Below are positions 1-9,435 of a DNA stretch of 64,000 bases, one piece after another. Below the pieces are notes generated by a model. It was not told the DNA's origin. It searched no databases and saw only the letters and a program-made list of their open reading frames with translations. The translations under genes and the position numbers were made by a program. The number at the start of each line of letters is the position of its first letter. Within the stretch, counting starts at the first letter, position 1. Origin of the DNA: Actinoplanes flavus (GTDB lineage Bacteria; Actinomycetota; Actinomycetes; Mycobacteriales; Micromonosporaceae); assembly GCF_017592555.1 (NCBI RefSeq), contig NZ_JAGFNS010000008.1:258127-322126 (forward strand). The letters are read 5' to 3'.

Positions 1-1
1 C

Positions 2-520
2 CGGTTCCCGGGCCGTGACCTGCGCACGGCGACCGATCCGGACGGGTTGCGGGCGGCGTGGGCGGCGGTCGAGGTGGCCTGGCGGGCCGCGGTCGACCGG
101 GCTGGGGCGATGCCGTCCGGCGCGGTGGACGTGTCGGTCGACGGCGAGTGGTCGTTCGCGCAGACGTTGCGCCACCTGGCGTTCGCCACCGACGCGTGGC
201 TGGGCAAGGGCATCCTGCGGCTTTCCGAACCGTTCCACCGGTTCGGCCAGCCCCACGCCGAGTACGAGTCGGACGGCTACGACCTGTCGATCTTCGTGAA
301 GGAACCGCCGTCGTACCCGGAGACCCTGGCCTACCGCGCCGGCCGTCAGGCGATGGTCCGCGACTTTCTCGCCACCGTCACCCCGGATCTGCTCGCCGAG
401 CCCCGCGTCGTTCCCTGGTCCGCCGACCGCGAGAAGCCGGTCCTGCACTGTCTGCACGTAATCCTCGACGAGGAGTGGGAACACCTCCGCTTCGCCCTAC
501 GTGACCTGGATCGCGTGTAG
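2..520 (+). CDS. DinB-like helical-bundle protein (5' end outside window)
   Basis: The frame is open from base 2, so the start codon lies upstream of the window and only the C-terminal 172 codons are visible. The visible part has the look of a DinB/YfiT-type four-helix bundle: an early helix with RHLAFATDAW and a late helix with HVILDEEWEH, where the histidines would be metal ligands in the family. Members act as metal-dependent transferases (some use mycothiol or bacillithiol), but the substrate cannot be told from this sequence. It stands alone, followed 53 bp later by an unrelated small gene. Confidence 0.75.
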   Translation, partial: RFPGRDLRTATDPDGLRAAWAAVEVAWRAAVDRAGAMPSGAVDVSVDGEWSFAQTLRHLAFATDAWLGKGILRLSEPFHRFGQPHAEYESDGYDLSIFVKEPPSYPETLAYRAGRQAMVRDFLATVTPDLLAEPRVVPWSADREKPVLHCLHVILDEEWEHLRFALRDLDRV

Positions 521-573
521 ACGGGATCATCCACGAGGGATGAGGACCCGCCTGACCCGGGCGGCCGACCATT

Positions 574-873
574 GTGGGCATGCGGTTCATGGCGAATTCC
601 CGTCCGGCGGACGGTGTCACGGCGGGCCAGCTCGCCGAATTCTTCGGCGAGCACGGATTCTCGGCGGCGGCCTGGAACCTGGTGCGTCACCGCGTGGTGA
701 CCGAATATGCCCTCAAGGTGGGCGACGTCCCCGGCGTCGTGCTGTTCCTGGAGACCGAGTCGGCCGACGAGGCCACCGCCGTCCTGGCCGGCCTCACCGC
801 CGTCCAGAACGGCCTCATCACGTTCGATCTCGACCCGATCGGCAAGACCATGAGCCTCGGCGTCAGCTCGTGA
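574..873 (+). CDS. hypothetical small protein, 99 aa
   Basis: A compact, strongly GC3-biased frame with a GTG start at 574; ATG codons at 580 and 589 are equally possible starts. I do not recognise the family. The sequence alternates helix-like stretches (AGQLAEFFGEHGFSAAAWN) with strand-like ones (VPGVVLFLETE, GLITFDLDP), and the residues around DEATAVLAGLTAVQNG resemble the helix of small alpha-beta dimeric-barrel proteins; that is only a fold impression. No signal peptide or membrane segment. It sits between the DinB-like gene and the convergent protease gene with no operon partner. Confidence 0.6.
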   Translation: MGMRFMANSRPADGVTAGQLAEFFGEHGFSAAAWNLVRHRVVTEYALKVGDVPGVVLFLETESADEATAVLAGLTAVQNGLITFDLDPIGKTMSLGVSS

Positions 874-1040
874 CAACCCCTTCATCGGTACGCCGGGCGC
901 TGTCCCGATGCCGTTGGACCGTTCCACCCCGGCCACCGATCTGAGCCCGGCGGGCGCGGCACAGGCGGGAGTGGGCAGCCCGCTCGCGTGGCGGGGCGGA
1001 ACGGTCCGAACGGAGGAGGACGGTGGTTGCGCGTACCGGA
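874..1040. other. intergenic between convergent genes with part of a dispersed repeat
   Basis: This gap separates the small hypothetical gene from the end of the protease gene. It holds an 18-nt stretch (945-962, GCCCGGCGGGCGCGGCAC) that also forms the core of two 37-nt copies at 18420-18456 and 42574-42610. A short imperfect hairpin around 970-986 could aid termination. No gene is apparent. Confidence 0.4.
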
Positions 1041-2702
1041 TCAGATCTTGAATTTGGTCTTGTAGGTCCTGGTGTTGCCGGCCTTGTCGGTCGCGGTGAC
1101 GGTGACCGGGAAGGTGCCGCGGCGGCCGGACGGCTTCCACTTCATTTTCCACGGGCTCTTCGACGAGCTCAGTGTGTACTTCTTCGAGCGGGCGGTAATC
1201 ACGGCCTTGACCTGCTTCAGGCCGGTGGTGTCCCGGACCGTTGGCGTGATCGTTACGGTGGTGCGGGTTTTCGACACCTTGACCTTGGAGATCGTCGGTG
1301 CGGTGTTGTCGAAGAGCAGCGAACGGCTCGTCGAGCGGGTGTCACCGGCCGGGCCGGTGGCACGCAGAGTGAGCGTGTGCGTGCCGGTGAGCCCGGCGCT
1401 GTCGACCGTGAACGACCACGGCGCCCGGGTGTCCGTGCCGATCACCTTCCCGGCGCGGATCAGATCCACCCGGGCGGCGCCGGCGGCGGTCGCGCTGACC
1501 GTGATCTTTCCGCGGCGCGGGGTCGAGGAGGTCGCGGGCGCGGTCCAGGCGATGGTGGGGGCGCTGGTCAGCGCCTTGATGGTGGCTTCGGCGTCGACCC
1601 GGCCGTAGGAGACCCAGGAGCCGACCGGGTGGGCGGCCGCCTCGATGGCGGCACGGACCTGCGCGGCCGTGACGCCGGTCCTGGCGGAGAGGCCGAGCGC
1701 GGCCACGCCGGCGACCACGGGTGCGGCCGACGAGGTGCCGGTGAACCAGTAGTAGTCGCCGTCGTCGGCTTGCGCCGGGTTGTCGCCCGGGGCCGCGACG
1801 TCGACCCAACTACCGTTGTAGTTCGACCAGTCGAATCGGCCGTCGGTTTCGGTGGATCCGGCCACCGCGATCGCCTTCGGGTAGGCGGCCGGGTAGACCG
1901 GGGTGGTGACGCCCTCGTTCCCGGCGGCCGCGATCACCACGACGCCGTGACCGGCCGCGTAGGTGACCGCCTCGGACAGGATCGTCGAACCGTCCTGCCC
2001 GCCGAGCGACAGGTTGATGATGTCGGCGCCGTGGTCGACGGCGTAGACGATGCCCTCGGCGATGTCGTCGTGGCCGCCGCTGCCGTCCGCGCCGAGGACC
2101 TTGACCGGCAGGATTCGGCAGGTCCAGCAGATTCCGGCCAGTCCGGTGTCGTTGTCGCCGGCGGCGGCGATCACGGTGGCGGCCAGGGTGCCGTGGCCGT
2201 TGTCGTCGGTGGGGTCCGCGTCGTCGTTGACGAAGTCGTAGCCGGGCAGGACGCGGCCGGCGATGTCGCTGACCGCGGTGACGCCGGTGTCGACGACGGC
2301 GACCGTGACGTCCGGGCTTCCGGTGGTGACGTTCCAGGCGGCCGGCGCCTTCACGATCTTGGTGCCCCACTGCTCGGAGTACACCGGGTCGTTGGGGGTG
2401 AGCAGCGCCGACGCGGTGGGGGTCGGCTCGACGTAGCTGACGTCCGGGTTGCCGGCGAGCGCGCGGGCCGCGTCACCGGTGACGGTCACGGTGACCGCGT
2501 CCAGCTGCGGGGTGGCGTCGCTGTCGATGACCCGGACGCCCGGGGTGGCGTCGAGGTCCCGGACGGTGTCGGCGGCGGTGGCGCCGGGACGCAGGCCGAT
2601 GGTGACGGTGTTCGCGGACGGCTCGGCATGGGCGGGCGCCGCCGCGTGCGCTCCGGAGAGCGTGGCCGCGACGACGGCGACGGTCAGAGTTCGATACCAC
2701 AC
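1041..2702 (-). CDS. secreted subtilisin-like serine protease (S8) with C-terminal Ig-like domain
   Basis: A 553-aa extracellular endopeptidase precursor. Residues 1-26 form a signal peptide ending AHA; an inhibitor-I9-like propeptide follows (about 30-95, with DVSYVEP near its end). The S8 catalytic triad is intact: Asp138 in AVVDTGV, His170 in DNGHGT, Ser324 in GTSSAAP, with oxyanion-hole Asn262 in AAGN. A CWTC pair near 192-195 could form a disulfide. After about residue 385 an Ig/fibronectin-like domain (SPWKMKWKPSGRRGTFPVTV region) resembles the repeats of the secreted protein at 7909-9384. No operon partner; a GTG or ATG start at the signal peptide is the only sensible one (ATG at 2702). 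Confidence 0.93.
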   Translation of the reverse strand: MWYRTLTVAVVAATLSGAHAAAPAHAEPSANTVTIGLRPGATAADTVRDLDATPGVRVIDSDATPQLDAVTVTVTGDAARALAGNPDVSYVEPTPTASALLTPNDPVYSEQWGTKIVKAPAAWNVTTGSPDVTVAVVDTGVTAVSDIAGRVLPGYDFVNDDADPTDDNGHGTLAATVIAAAGDNDTGLAGICWTCRILPVKVLGADGSGGHDDIAEGIVYAVDHGADIINLSLGGQDGSTILSEAVTYAAGHGVVVIAAAGNEGVTTPVYPAAYPKAIAVAGSTETDGRFDWSNYNGSWVDVAAPGDNPAQADDGDYYWFTGTSSAAPVVAGVAALGLSARTGVTAAQVRAAIEAAAHPVGSWVSYGRVDAEATIKALTSAPTIAWTAPATSSTPRRGKITVSATAAGAARVDLIRAGKVIGTDTRAPWSFTVDSAGLTGTHTLTLRATGPAGDTRSTSRSLLFDNTAPTISKVKVSKTRTTVTITPTVRDTTGLKQVKAVITARSKKYTLSSSKSPWKMKWKPSGRRGTFPVTVTATDKAGNTRTYKTKFKI

Positions 2703-2813
2703 ACCACCAAAAGGTACGTATGTTCGACTTCTCCGACCTTCGGGTGCACGCCCTGAAAAGTCCGACTGAATCCCGCTACTTGAGCGTTTTTCGGTTGAAC
2801 CTGTGCGGCGCGC

Positions 2814-3674
2814 TCATCCGCCGCGGTGGTGCTTCTTCACGAAGGTGTAGCCCGGCTCCAGCGTGAATCCGTCGATCTCCTCGGTCTCCATCGCCTGTTG
2901 ATGCAGGTTGAGCTGCTTCTTCGACGCGTGCGCGCCGGCCGGCAGCCGCCGGACGAACCCGTTCACCCAGTGCGCCCGGTGCTCCCCGCCGGGCCCGTCG
3001 CCGTGTTCGCCGGACTCCCCCGGCAGCGGCGCCTGCTCCACCAGCGGCGCGTAGAACAGCAGGTCCAGGGTCTCCTCGCCGGCCACCGCCGGATAGTTCA
3101 GCTCCCCGTCCGGCCCGGTGCTGCCGGTCACCCGGGTGACATAGCCCTCGCGCAGCAGCTGCTCGACCGCGTTCCGCAGCAGGAACTGCCCCTTCTTGCC
3201 CCGGCCCAGCCCGCAGTGCCGCGGCAGCTCGGCCTCGGCGAAGACGGCGCTGCCATCCTCGAAGACCCGCCCGAGCCGCCGCACCGCGTTGAGCACCTGA
3301 CCGCGATTGGACACGCCGGGGTCGAACTCGCGGGTGATCACCCGAGGGTCGTACTCATGGAAGTAGTCGACGCCGTCCACCCGCATCGGCTCGTCCAGCA
3401 CGACGGTCCGCAGCAGCACCTGCCCGTCCTTGCGGGAGACCGTGACCAGCACGCCGGGCCGCAGGTCAGCGGGCCAGGCGATCCCGGTGAGCCGCCACCC
3501 CGGATCCTGAACGACGCCGGCCTCGAACGTCTCCCGCGCCGGGGTCGTCCCCAGCACGCGATGATCGAGCACCACGACGACGGTCTCCGCCAGCGTCTCG
3601 GCGATGTCGTCGGGCAGCGGGCACACGGACTGATCCAGATCCGCCCGCACCAGGGGGAACCTGCGCGTCCTCAC
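2814..3674 (-). CDS. conserved hypothetical protein, 286 aa
   Basis: I do not recognise this family. The start is placed at GTG 3674 because a TATCTT hexamer lies 6 nt upstream, the leaderless arrangement seen at many genes here; the frame stays open further upstream but that part (cysteine- and arginine-rich) does not look like protein. The protein is soluble, acidic in the middle, with segments such as GVDYFHEYDPRVITREFDPGV and a basic KKGQFLLRNAVEQLLREGYVTRVTG stretch (split here for length only) that looks like a winged-helix. It is divergent from the Fic gene, so both may share a control region, but no functional link is evident. Confidence 0.65.
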   Translation of the reverse strand: MRTRRFPLVRADLDQSVCPLPDDIAETLAETVVVVLDHRVLGTTPARETFEAGVVQDPGWRLTGIAWPADLRPGVLVTVSRKDGQVLLRTVVLDEPMRVDGVDYFHEYDPRVITREFDPGVSNRGQVLNAVRRLGRVFEDGSAVFAEAELPRHCGLGRGKKGQFLLRNAVEQLLREGYVTRVTGSTGPDGELNYPAVAGEETLDLLFYAPLVEQAPLPGESGEHGDGPGGEHRAHWVNGFVRRLPAGAHASKKQLNLHQQAMETEEIDGFTLEPGYTFVKKHHRGG

Positions 3675-3763
3675 GCAGGAAAGATACCTCGCCCGGCATG
3701 ACGCCCCACGGGCCCGACGACAGGGTCGATGTTCTTCGAAGCCGCATGGCACGATGGCCCGCG

Positions 3764-5179
3764 ATGACGATCGATCATGACGACCCGCGGCTGCGGATCG
3801 ACACCCTCACCTGGGCCGATGTCGACCCCGCTCGGCACCCGTTCGACCCGGGCACCGTGCTGGACGTGGTGCGGGCCGTGGCTCCGGCGGGCGGCGTGCC
3901 GGAGCCCTACCGGTACGACGCCACGCGCGGCTTCGACCACGACGCGGACCACGCGCGGTGGAACTGGCAGCGGGCGATGACCGTCGCTCTCGGCGAGCAG
4001 TACGGCGACTGGGCCCGCGGCTGGACCGCCGAGATGGCCGGACACACGGCTGACGGCGCGCTGATCGTGCGATGGAACGGCGCCCGGGATTCGACCACGA
4101 CGCCGGAGGAGACGCTCAGTGCCGTCGCCGGGGCGCTGCTGGACTGGCGGACGTTCCTCGAGGACCTGGCCGAACTCTTCACCGGGCACCTGCCGCTGCC
4201 CACCGAACCCCGCGCGGCCGCCGCCGCCTGGGAAGCCACGATCACCTCTCTGGTCGCGACGGTGGCGGCCCGGTCCGGCGCGGACGAACACTGGTACCCC
4301 GTCTGCGCCCTGGCCCTGAAATGGTTCCTCACCGTCGCCGAGGTGCCCGGCGAAGATCACGACGCGCTCGTCGACGAGGCGATCGGCGGGCGTTTCTGGA
4401 GCTTCGTCTCCCCGTTGGGCGCGGAGGTGGCCGATGCCGCGGAGTCCCTGGCGGCGAGGCTGACCGGCGTCACGCCACCGCGGGACGGGTGGCCGGACAC
4501 GTGGCCGCAGGACTGGCCGAGTCGGCGCAGCACCGAGCTACCCACGGCGATGCGGGCGCCACGGATCTGGCCACCGATGGCTCCGGACGCTCTCACGACC
4601 TGGCGACAGGTCCGGCAGACGGCCCGCTGGGAGCACGCCACCGAGCACGTCTCCGGTCCGGCTCGCACCGCACGCGACGGCATCGCCGACTACCTCTCGA
4701 AACAGAAGTACAGCACCGACCGCGTCCTCGCCGCACTGGACCTGGTGGACGCGGACGTGGCCGAGGGCGGCCCTCTCACGTTCGCGCGGCTGGAGGTGTG
4801 GCAACGGAAGGTGCTCGCCGTGGCGGCCGCACCGTTTCGCACCACGCACGCCTGGGCGCTGGCCGGCCGGGAACGGTACGCGTACCGCGACGAGCTGCCC
4901 GAACTGTTCGAGGCGTGTCTCGCCGAGGCCACCGACCCGGCCGTACCCCTGCCGTCGCGGGCCGCGCGGGTCTACCTCGACGTGCTGCACTTCCACCCGT
5001 TCGCCGACGGCAACGCGCGATCGGCGGCGCTCGCGCTGTACTTCGTGCTGGCCCGCGACGGCGTGGTGCTGGACCGGGCCACGCCGCTGCTGATGACCCG
5101 CTGGCCGGTGTCCGACGCCAACGCCGCCGAGGGCCTGGCCAGGCTCATAGCCGTCCTCATCCGGCAGATCCCCCGTTGA
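3764..5179 (+). CDS. Fic-domain protein
   Basis: A 471-aa cytosolic protein whose C-terminal third carries a Fic (filamentation induced by cAMP) core: HPFADGNARSAA, matching HxFxxGNxR, where the His is the catalytic base for AMP (or other nucleotide/phosphocholine) transfer to hydroxyl side chains. The second arginine normally three residues after the first is an alanine (RSAA instead of RxxR), which in the family helps bind the ATP phosphates. No (S/T)xxxE(G/N) inhibitory helix was found. The N-terminal 300 residues are of unknown fold. ATG 3764 is chosen; ATG 3698 is possible but crowds the divergent gene. Activity is uncertain. Confidence 0.8.
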   Translation: MTIDHDDPRLRIDTLTWADVDPARHPFDPGTVLDVVRAVAPAGGVPEPYRYDATRGFDHDADHARWNWQRAMTVALGEQYGDWARGWTAEMAGHTADGALIVRWNGARDSTTTPEETLSAVAGALLDWRTFLEDLAELFTGHLPLPTEPRAAAAAWEATITSLVATVAARSGADEHWYPVCALALKWFLTVAEVPGEDHDALVDEAIGGRFWSFVSPLGAEVADAAESLAARLTGVTPPRDGWPDTWPQDWPSRRSTELPTAMRAPRIWPPMAPDALTTWRQVRQTARWEHATEHVSGPARTARDGIADYLSKQKYSTDRVLAALDLVDADVAEGGPLTFARLEVWQRKVLAVAAAPFRTTHAWALAGRERYAYRDELPELFEACLAEATDPAVPLPSRAARVYLDVLHFHPFADGNARSAALALYFVLARDGVVLDRATPLLMTRWPVSDANAAEGLARLIAVLIRQIPR

Positions 5180-5206
5180 CTCGGGACGAGAACCGACGGC
5201 CGCGTT

Positions 5207-6799
5207 TCAGGGTTTCTGGTGATCGAGGGTTCCGAGGCGGCCCTGCAAACCGTGGTGGGCGAGCAGGTTCGCCAGTTCGGTGCCGTTGATCAGCGTCAGC
5301 GGTTTTCCGTGGGCGAACTCCTGCGAGCCGGGACCGAATCCGGAGGTGACGACGAGGACGCCCTTGATGGCTCCGCGGTGCTGGACCGTGCCGTACAGGT
5401 CCCGGACGACGCTGGGTGAGACGGTGGCCCGATACCGTTTGGCCTGGATGACGATGAGTCCTCCGGTGATGGGGTCCGGATCGCGGGCCTCGACATCGAC
5501 GCCCCCGTCACCGCTGCGGCCGGTCTTCGTCACCTCGAGTCCGCGAACGCGGAACAGCTCGGCCACCAGTTCCTCGAAGCGCCCGGGATCCATCTGGTAG
5601 AGGTCGTCCTGGTCGTCGACGGCCGCTCCCCGCGGTTCAGCGGAACCGCGGGCCCGGCGGCCGGGCCGTACCGGCTCCAGCCGCTCCGGGCGGGCCGACA
5701 CCTGGGCACGGAGCTGACGAAGGCAAGCCGCCGCGTCGACCTCGGCGAGGTGCACTCCGCCGAGATCCTCCCGGCGGACCGTCGCGCTGATCAGGCAGCG
5801 CTCGGTGTCCTGGCCGGTGGCCGGATCCCGCGCCATGACGTAACCGTTGAACACCACCGACGTCACGCATCCGTAGTGGTCGGCGCGAAGCAGGTCGGAG
5901 ACCACACGCAGGGCACTCTGGCAGATCGCGTCACGGTACAGCGCGGCACGCCGGCCGGCGGGCATCGCGATCCGCTTGTGCTCGTCGCTGGTCTTCACGT
6001 ACCGGATCCGGTCGGCGTCCGGAACGATCTCGAAGCCCGGCAGCTGCCAGTCGATGATCAGCTGCCGATCGGCGCTGTCCCACTCGATCCCCACCTGGCG
6101 CGGGAACGGCGCCGGCCACCCCGCCGCGACGTACATGGCCGCGGTGAAATACTCCTCGACCGCCTCGCGTACGCCGGCCTGTAGTCGCCCGGGCAGGGCG
6201 TCGACCCGCACGTTGTATTCCGCGGCCTGCCGCTGCTGGGCGTACAGCCAGGCCTGATGCTGCCGCTGCGCCTCGTCCAGCCGGCGAAGCCGGTCGGCTT
6301 CCGCGGCCTGTGCCGCCTGCCAGTCGTGCTGGAACCGGCCGCGAGCGTGAGCCACCTGATCCGCGTGCGCCCGCCGGGCCGTGGGGTGGAGCGCCTGCAA
6401 CGCCGGCAACGACGGCACCTGGTAGCGAGCGGGATCAGGCATCGGTATCGGCTGGGCGAGGACCCCGGGCTGGAACGGCACCTCCGGTGCGGTCGTCTTC
6501 AGGTACGCCGGCTGCAGGGGCGGAAGGGCGACACCGTCGATCAGGATCCGGCCCAGCGACATGATGCGCTGCTCCAACTCGGCCGTCTGCCGGGCCGCAT
6601 CGGCGTCACGATCACGCTGGTAGGCCTCCAGCAGGGCCTTGTGCCCGCGGGCGGCCGCCCGCTGCGCGGCACGATGCGCCTTCTGCTGTTCCGCGTGGGC
6701 GGCCTCCCAGGCGCGCTGCTGCGCCTGCTGCTCGCGCTGACGGCGCCGCTGCGCCTCCACCAGCAGGTCGAGGACTCCGGGGTTGCGCTTTCCCGCCAT
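5207..6799 (-). CDS. restriction endonuclease-like protein with Mrr_cat domain and coiled-coil N-terminus
   Basis: A 530-aa protein. Residues about 15-75 and 150-200 are Gln/Arg/Ala-rich and predicted coiled coil. The last ~120 residues are an Mrr-type PD-(D/E)xK nuclease domain: FEELVAELFRVRGLEV (helix), SGDGGVDVEARD (catalytic Asp) and LIVIQAKRY (Gln-x-Lys). Mrr enzymes cut modified DNA in E. coli, but many actinomycete members are uncharacterised. ATG 6799 has a GAAGGA Shine-Dalgarno 8 nt upstream. Neighbours are the Fic gene (tail to tail, 27 bp) and DUF4291, so a small defence or DNA-damage cluster is possible but not shown. Confidence 0.85.
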   Translation of the reverse strand: MAGKRNPGVLDLLVEAQRRRQREQQAQQRAWEAAHAEQQKAHRAAQRAAARGHKALLEAYQRDRDADAARQTAELEQRIMSLGRILIDGVALPPLQPAYLKTTAPEVPFQPGVLAQPIPMPDPARYQVPSLPALQALHPTARRAHADQVAHARGRFQHDWQAAQAAEADRLRRLDEAQRQHQAWLYAQQRQAAEYNVRVDALPGRLQAGVREAVEEYFTAAMYVAAGWPAPFPRQVGIEWDSADRQLIIDWQLPGFEIVPDADRIRYVKTSDEHKRIAMPAGRRAALYRDAICQSALRVVSDLLRADHYGCVTSVVFNGYVMARDPATGQDTERCLISATVRREDLGGVHLAEVDAAACLRQLRAQVSARPERLEPVRPGRRARGSAEPRGAAVDDQDDLYQMDPGRFEELVAELFRVRGLEVTKTGRSGDGGVDVEARDPDPITGGLIVIQAKRYRATVSPSVVRDLYGTVQHRGAIKGVLVVTSGFGPGSQEFAHGKPLTLINGTELANLLAHHGLQGRLGTLDHQKP

Positions 6800-7176
6800 C
6801 GGTGGTCCTTCTGGTCAAGGCGAGGTACGCGTGCCGACGACGGTCCACGGTGACCTGTCGCCGATCGGTCGCGTACGCACGGCGTGCCGCCGCGGTCGGC
6901 CGACCGTACCGCAGGCCACCCGGTGTGGATCTTCGCCGTATCCACTATTGTCCGGACGGGCATCCCCGGGTCCACCGAAGGTGCGCCGAGGATCGCGCTA
7001 CGGTGGCGCCGTGGACGGCGATGAGGGTCGAGGCGGCACTGTCCATGACGACCGGGCCGCGATCGCGGTGTAGCCGCCGACGACTGAGCGGGAACCCTGC
7101 CGGCGAAATCGATGGGCCGGGCAGCGCCCGGGTGGCAGAGTTCGGCATCGATCAGACCGGACGACAGGGTGGGCCG
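6800..7176. other. 377-bp intergenic region, little recognisable
   Basis: Between the divergent Mrr-type and DUF4291 genes. It must hold both promoters. The only distinct signal is a TACGGT hexamer (6999-7004) 6 nt before a GTG that opens a 20-codon frame (listed separately). No repeat or RNA structure stood out. Confidence 0.4.
7011..7073 (+). CDS. possible 20-aa leaderless small ORF
   Basis: GTG 7011 to TAG 7073. Its only support is the promoter geometry: TACGGT ends 6 nt before the GTG, the same spacing seen at many real genes in this window. The peptide is acidic (begins with Val/Met-Asp-Gly-Asp-Glu) and has no recognised homologue. It could equally be the 5' end of the DUF4291 transcript. 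Confidence 0.2.
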   Translation: MDGDEGRGGTVHDDRAAIAV

Positions 7177-7776
7177 ATGACGTTGCTGCGCCAGATCCGC
7201 GCCGATTTCGATGCCGACACGATCGTGATGTACCAGGCGTTCGGGCCGGCGATCGCGGATCCGGCGCTGGCCGCCGGGCGATTCGTGGCCCCGTTCTCGT
7301 TCACCCGGATGACGTGGATCAAACCGTCTCTGCTGTGGTTGATGCACCGGAGCAACTGGGGTCGCAAGCCCGGTCAGGAACGCGTCCTGGCCGTCCGGAT
7401 CACCCGCACCGGCTGGGAGCAGGCGCTGTCACAGGCGGTCCTCACCGCACCGGTGCCCGGGATCCACGGCGGCACGGCCGCCTGGAACACGGCGTTCGAC
7501 GCCGCGAACGTGCACGTGCAGTGGGATCCGGAACGGTCGGCCCGGGGAGCGGCGCTCAACCACTACAGCATCCAGGTCGGCATCGGCCGTGCGCTGATCC
7601 GCGCGTACGCCGACCACTGGGTCGTCGGCCTCACCGACCTCACCCCCACCGTTCACAAGATCGATGCGCTGATCCGGTCCGGTCAGGCCGCCAAGGCCCA
7701 ACGGCTGCTTCCCCCGGAACGCCCGTACCCGCTCGCCCCCGCGACCGCCCGCCGTCTCCAGGCCGACCTGGCTTAG
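7177..7776 (+). CDS. DUF4291 family protein
   Basis: 199 aa, essentially the full family length. The family signature is clear at the N-terminus: RQIRADFDADTIVMYQAF, then FVAPFSFTRMTWIKPSLLW and a tryptophan/arginine-rich stretch, followed by WDPERSARG and the conserved HYSIQVGIG. The start at ATG 7177 has AGGGTGGG upstream and gives the usual beginning of the family; the longer open frame upstream is noise. The biochemical role of DUF4291 is unknown to me; it is a soluble cytosolic protein. It stands alone after a long 5' region. Confidence 0.88.
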   Translation: MTLLRQIRADFDADTIVMYQAFGPAIADPALAAGRFVAPFSFTRMTWIKPSLLWLMHRSNWGRKPGQERVLAVRITRTGWEQALSQAVLTAPVPGIHGGTAAWNTAFDAANVHVQWDPERSARGAALNHYSIQVGIGRALIRAYADHWVVGLTDLTPTVHKIDALIRSGQAAKAQRLLPPERPYPLAPATARRLQADLA

Positions 7777-7908
7777 GAGCCCGGACCTCGACCATCGAAG
7801 GTCCCCGAGCGTGAGCGGGGGCTCTGCCGTGAGGCCGACACTTCTCCGGCCGCCGCATCGTCGTATCGATGCGTTACGCTGCGATCGGTTTCGATCACGG
7901 GGGTTCAG

Positions 7909-9384
7909 ATGGTATTCAGTGCCGGTAGTCATCGGAGGCAGGGCCCGGTGTTGGTCGCGGCGGTCGTTTCCGGTCTGGTGGCCGCCTCGGCGAGTCCCGC
8001 CCTCGCTGATGATCCGGACCCGGACACCACGGCGCCGGTGATCGTCGACCTCGGGGTTCAGCCGGGGCAACTGATCCCGCGGAGGTTCCGTTTCGAACCG
8101 GTCGTGACCGATGACGTCGGTGTCGTCAAGATCGAGGGCCTGCTCGGAGGTCTGCGCGATCACGTGTTCTGCGGAGCGGTGTCCTGCACGGTGGAGACCA
8201 CCAACCGGGTCCAGCACGACGCGGAGCTGCCCCTCAGCCTCTGGGCGATCGACGCGGCCGGGAACAGGAGCGAGGTCGTGACCACCACGGTCCGCATCGA
8301 CAAGGAGATCGGGCCGGTGACCCTGTCACCGCCGGTGAATTCCATACTGCCCAGCGGACCGGTCACCGTGCGGCTGTCGGGCATGGCCGACGACATCGTC
8401 AAGGTCGAGATGACCAGTTTGTTCGACGGTGGCGAGGTCCTGGCCACGCGCACCGAAGCGCCGTGGGAGTTCACCTGGAACGCTGTCGGCGGCACTACCC
8501 GGCCGCACTTCCGGCTCACCGACCGGGCCGGCAACACGGGCATCCAGGACAGCCGCTACGTGGTGGACGCTGAGGCGCCGGTCATCGAGCGTGTCGATTC
8601 GGTGAGCGCGTACTCGCCGGGCCGGGTGGATCTGGGCGGCGCCTGGGTCGGGCAGGTCAGTCGCCTGCGCGCCGTGATCCGCGACAAGTCGAGGATCGCC
8701 CGCTACGAGTGGCGGGTGGACGGCCGGATCGTCTCCAGCGATCCCACCCTGAGCTGGGTCCCGGCCAACCATCCCGCGGCCACGGCTGACATCTCCCTGC
8801 AGGTCTGGGACCCGTTCGGGTACACCGCGTCGACCTCGTTCACGGTGAACCTGGACAAGGACGCCCCAGCCATGACCGTCTACCCCGCCGAGGGAGCGCT
8901 GATCCGCGGCGCCACGTTCCGAACCGGCGTCAAAGCCACCGACGCGCACGGCGTCGCCTACGTCGCGCTGCAAGCACCGGACAACCCGGCCGGATCCCGG
9001 GCCGACGCGCACACGGTGTCCTCCGGAAGGGATGGGAAACGCCAGATCACCTGGCTCAGCGTGGACAACCTCGGCAACGCACGATTCGTCTGGCGAACGG
9101 TGATCGTCGACAACACAGCGCCGTCCGTGGCCTACCGGAAGGCCCCGAAGAACCTCGCGAAACTGAAGGCCAGGACCACGCTGACCGCGACCGCCGCCGA
9201 CCGTAACGGCATCGCCCGGGTGCAGCTGCTGGTCGATGGCAAGGTCGTCGCCACCGACACGAACGCCACCTACACCTTCACCCTCAACCCCAAGAAGTAC
9301 GGCAAGAGGTTCACCGTCCAGCTCCGGGCGTACGACAAGGCCGGCAACGTCAAGTACACGACCAAACGGGTCTACCGCCGCTGA
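7909..9384 (+). CDS. secreted protein with tandem Ig-like (Big_3/DUF-type) domains
   Basis: 491 aa with a signal peptide: a basic start (SHRRQG), hydrophobic core and a likely cleavage after SPALA near residue 33. The mature protein is a string of about four to five Ig-like beta-sandwich repeats of ~85-95 residues, each with the DNTAP or DAEAP linker motif and the late LxDxAGN motif (AIDAAGNRS, LTDRAGNTG, AYDKAGNVK). Two cysteines lie in the first domain. Such proteins are cell-surface or extracellular adhesion/structural modules; no enzyme domain is present. A GGGGG Shine-Dalgarno precedes ATG 7909. The last domain is similar to the C-terminal domain of the protease at 1041-2702. Confidence 0.85.
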   Translation: MVFSAGSHRRQGPVLVAAVVSGLVAASASPALADDPDPDTTAPVIVDLGVQPGQLIPRRFRFEPVVTDDVGVVKIEGLLGGLRDHVFCGAVSCTVETTNRVQHDAELPLSLWAIDAAGNRSEVVTTTVRIDKEIGPVTLSPPVNSILPSGPVTVRLSGMADDIVKVEMTSLFDGGEVLATRTEAPWEFTWNAVGGTTRPHFRLTDRAGNTGIQDSRYVVDAEAPVIERVDSVSAYSPGRVDLGGAWVGQVSRLRAVIRDKSRIARYEWRVDGRIVSSDPTLSWVPANHPAATADISLQVWDPFGYTASTSFTVNLDKDAPAMTVYPAEGALIRGATFRTGVKATDAHGVAYVALQAPDNPAGSRADAHTVSSGRDGKRQITWLSVDNLGNARFVWRTVIVDNTAPSVAYRKAPKNLAKLKARTTLTATAADRNGIARVQLLVDGKVVATDTNATYTFTLNPKKYGKRFTVQLRAYDKAGNVKYTTKRVYRR

Positions 9385-9435
9385 ACGGTTGCCGCGGCCC
9401 CGGCCATGCCGCACCGGGCTCGCCTTCCCCGCCGG

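Noticed and set aside
1023..2756. Forward-strand 577-codon frame opposite the protease
   Set aside because: Composition is Gly/Val/Arg/Asp-only, no domains; the reverse-strand S8 protease with a complete triad is the gene.
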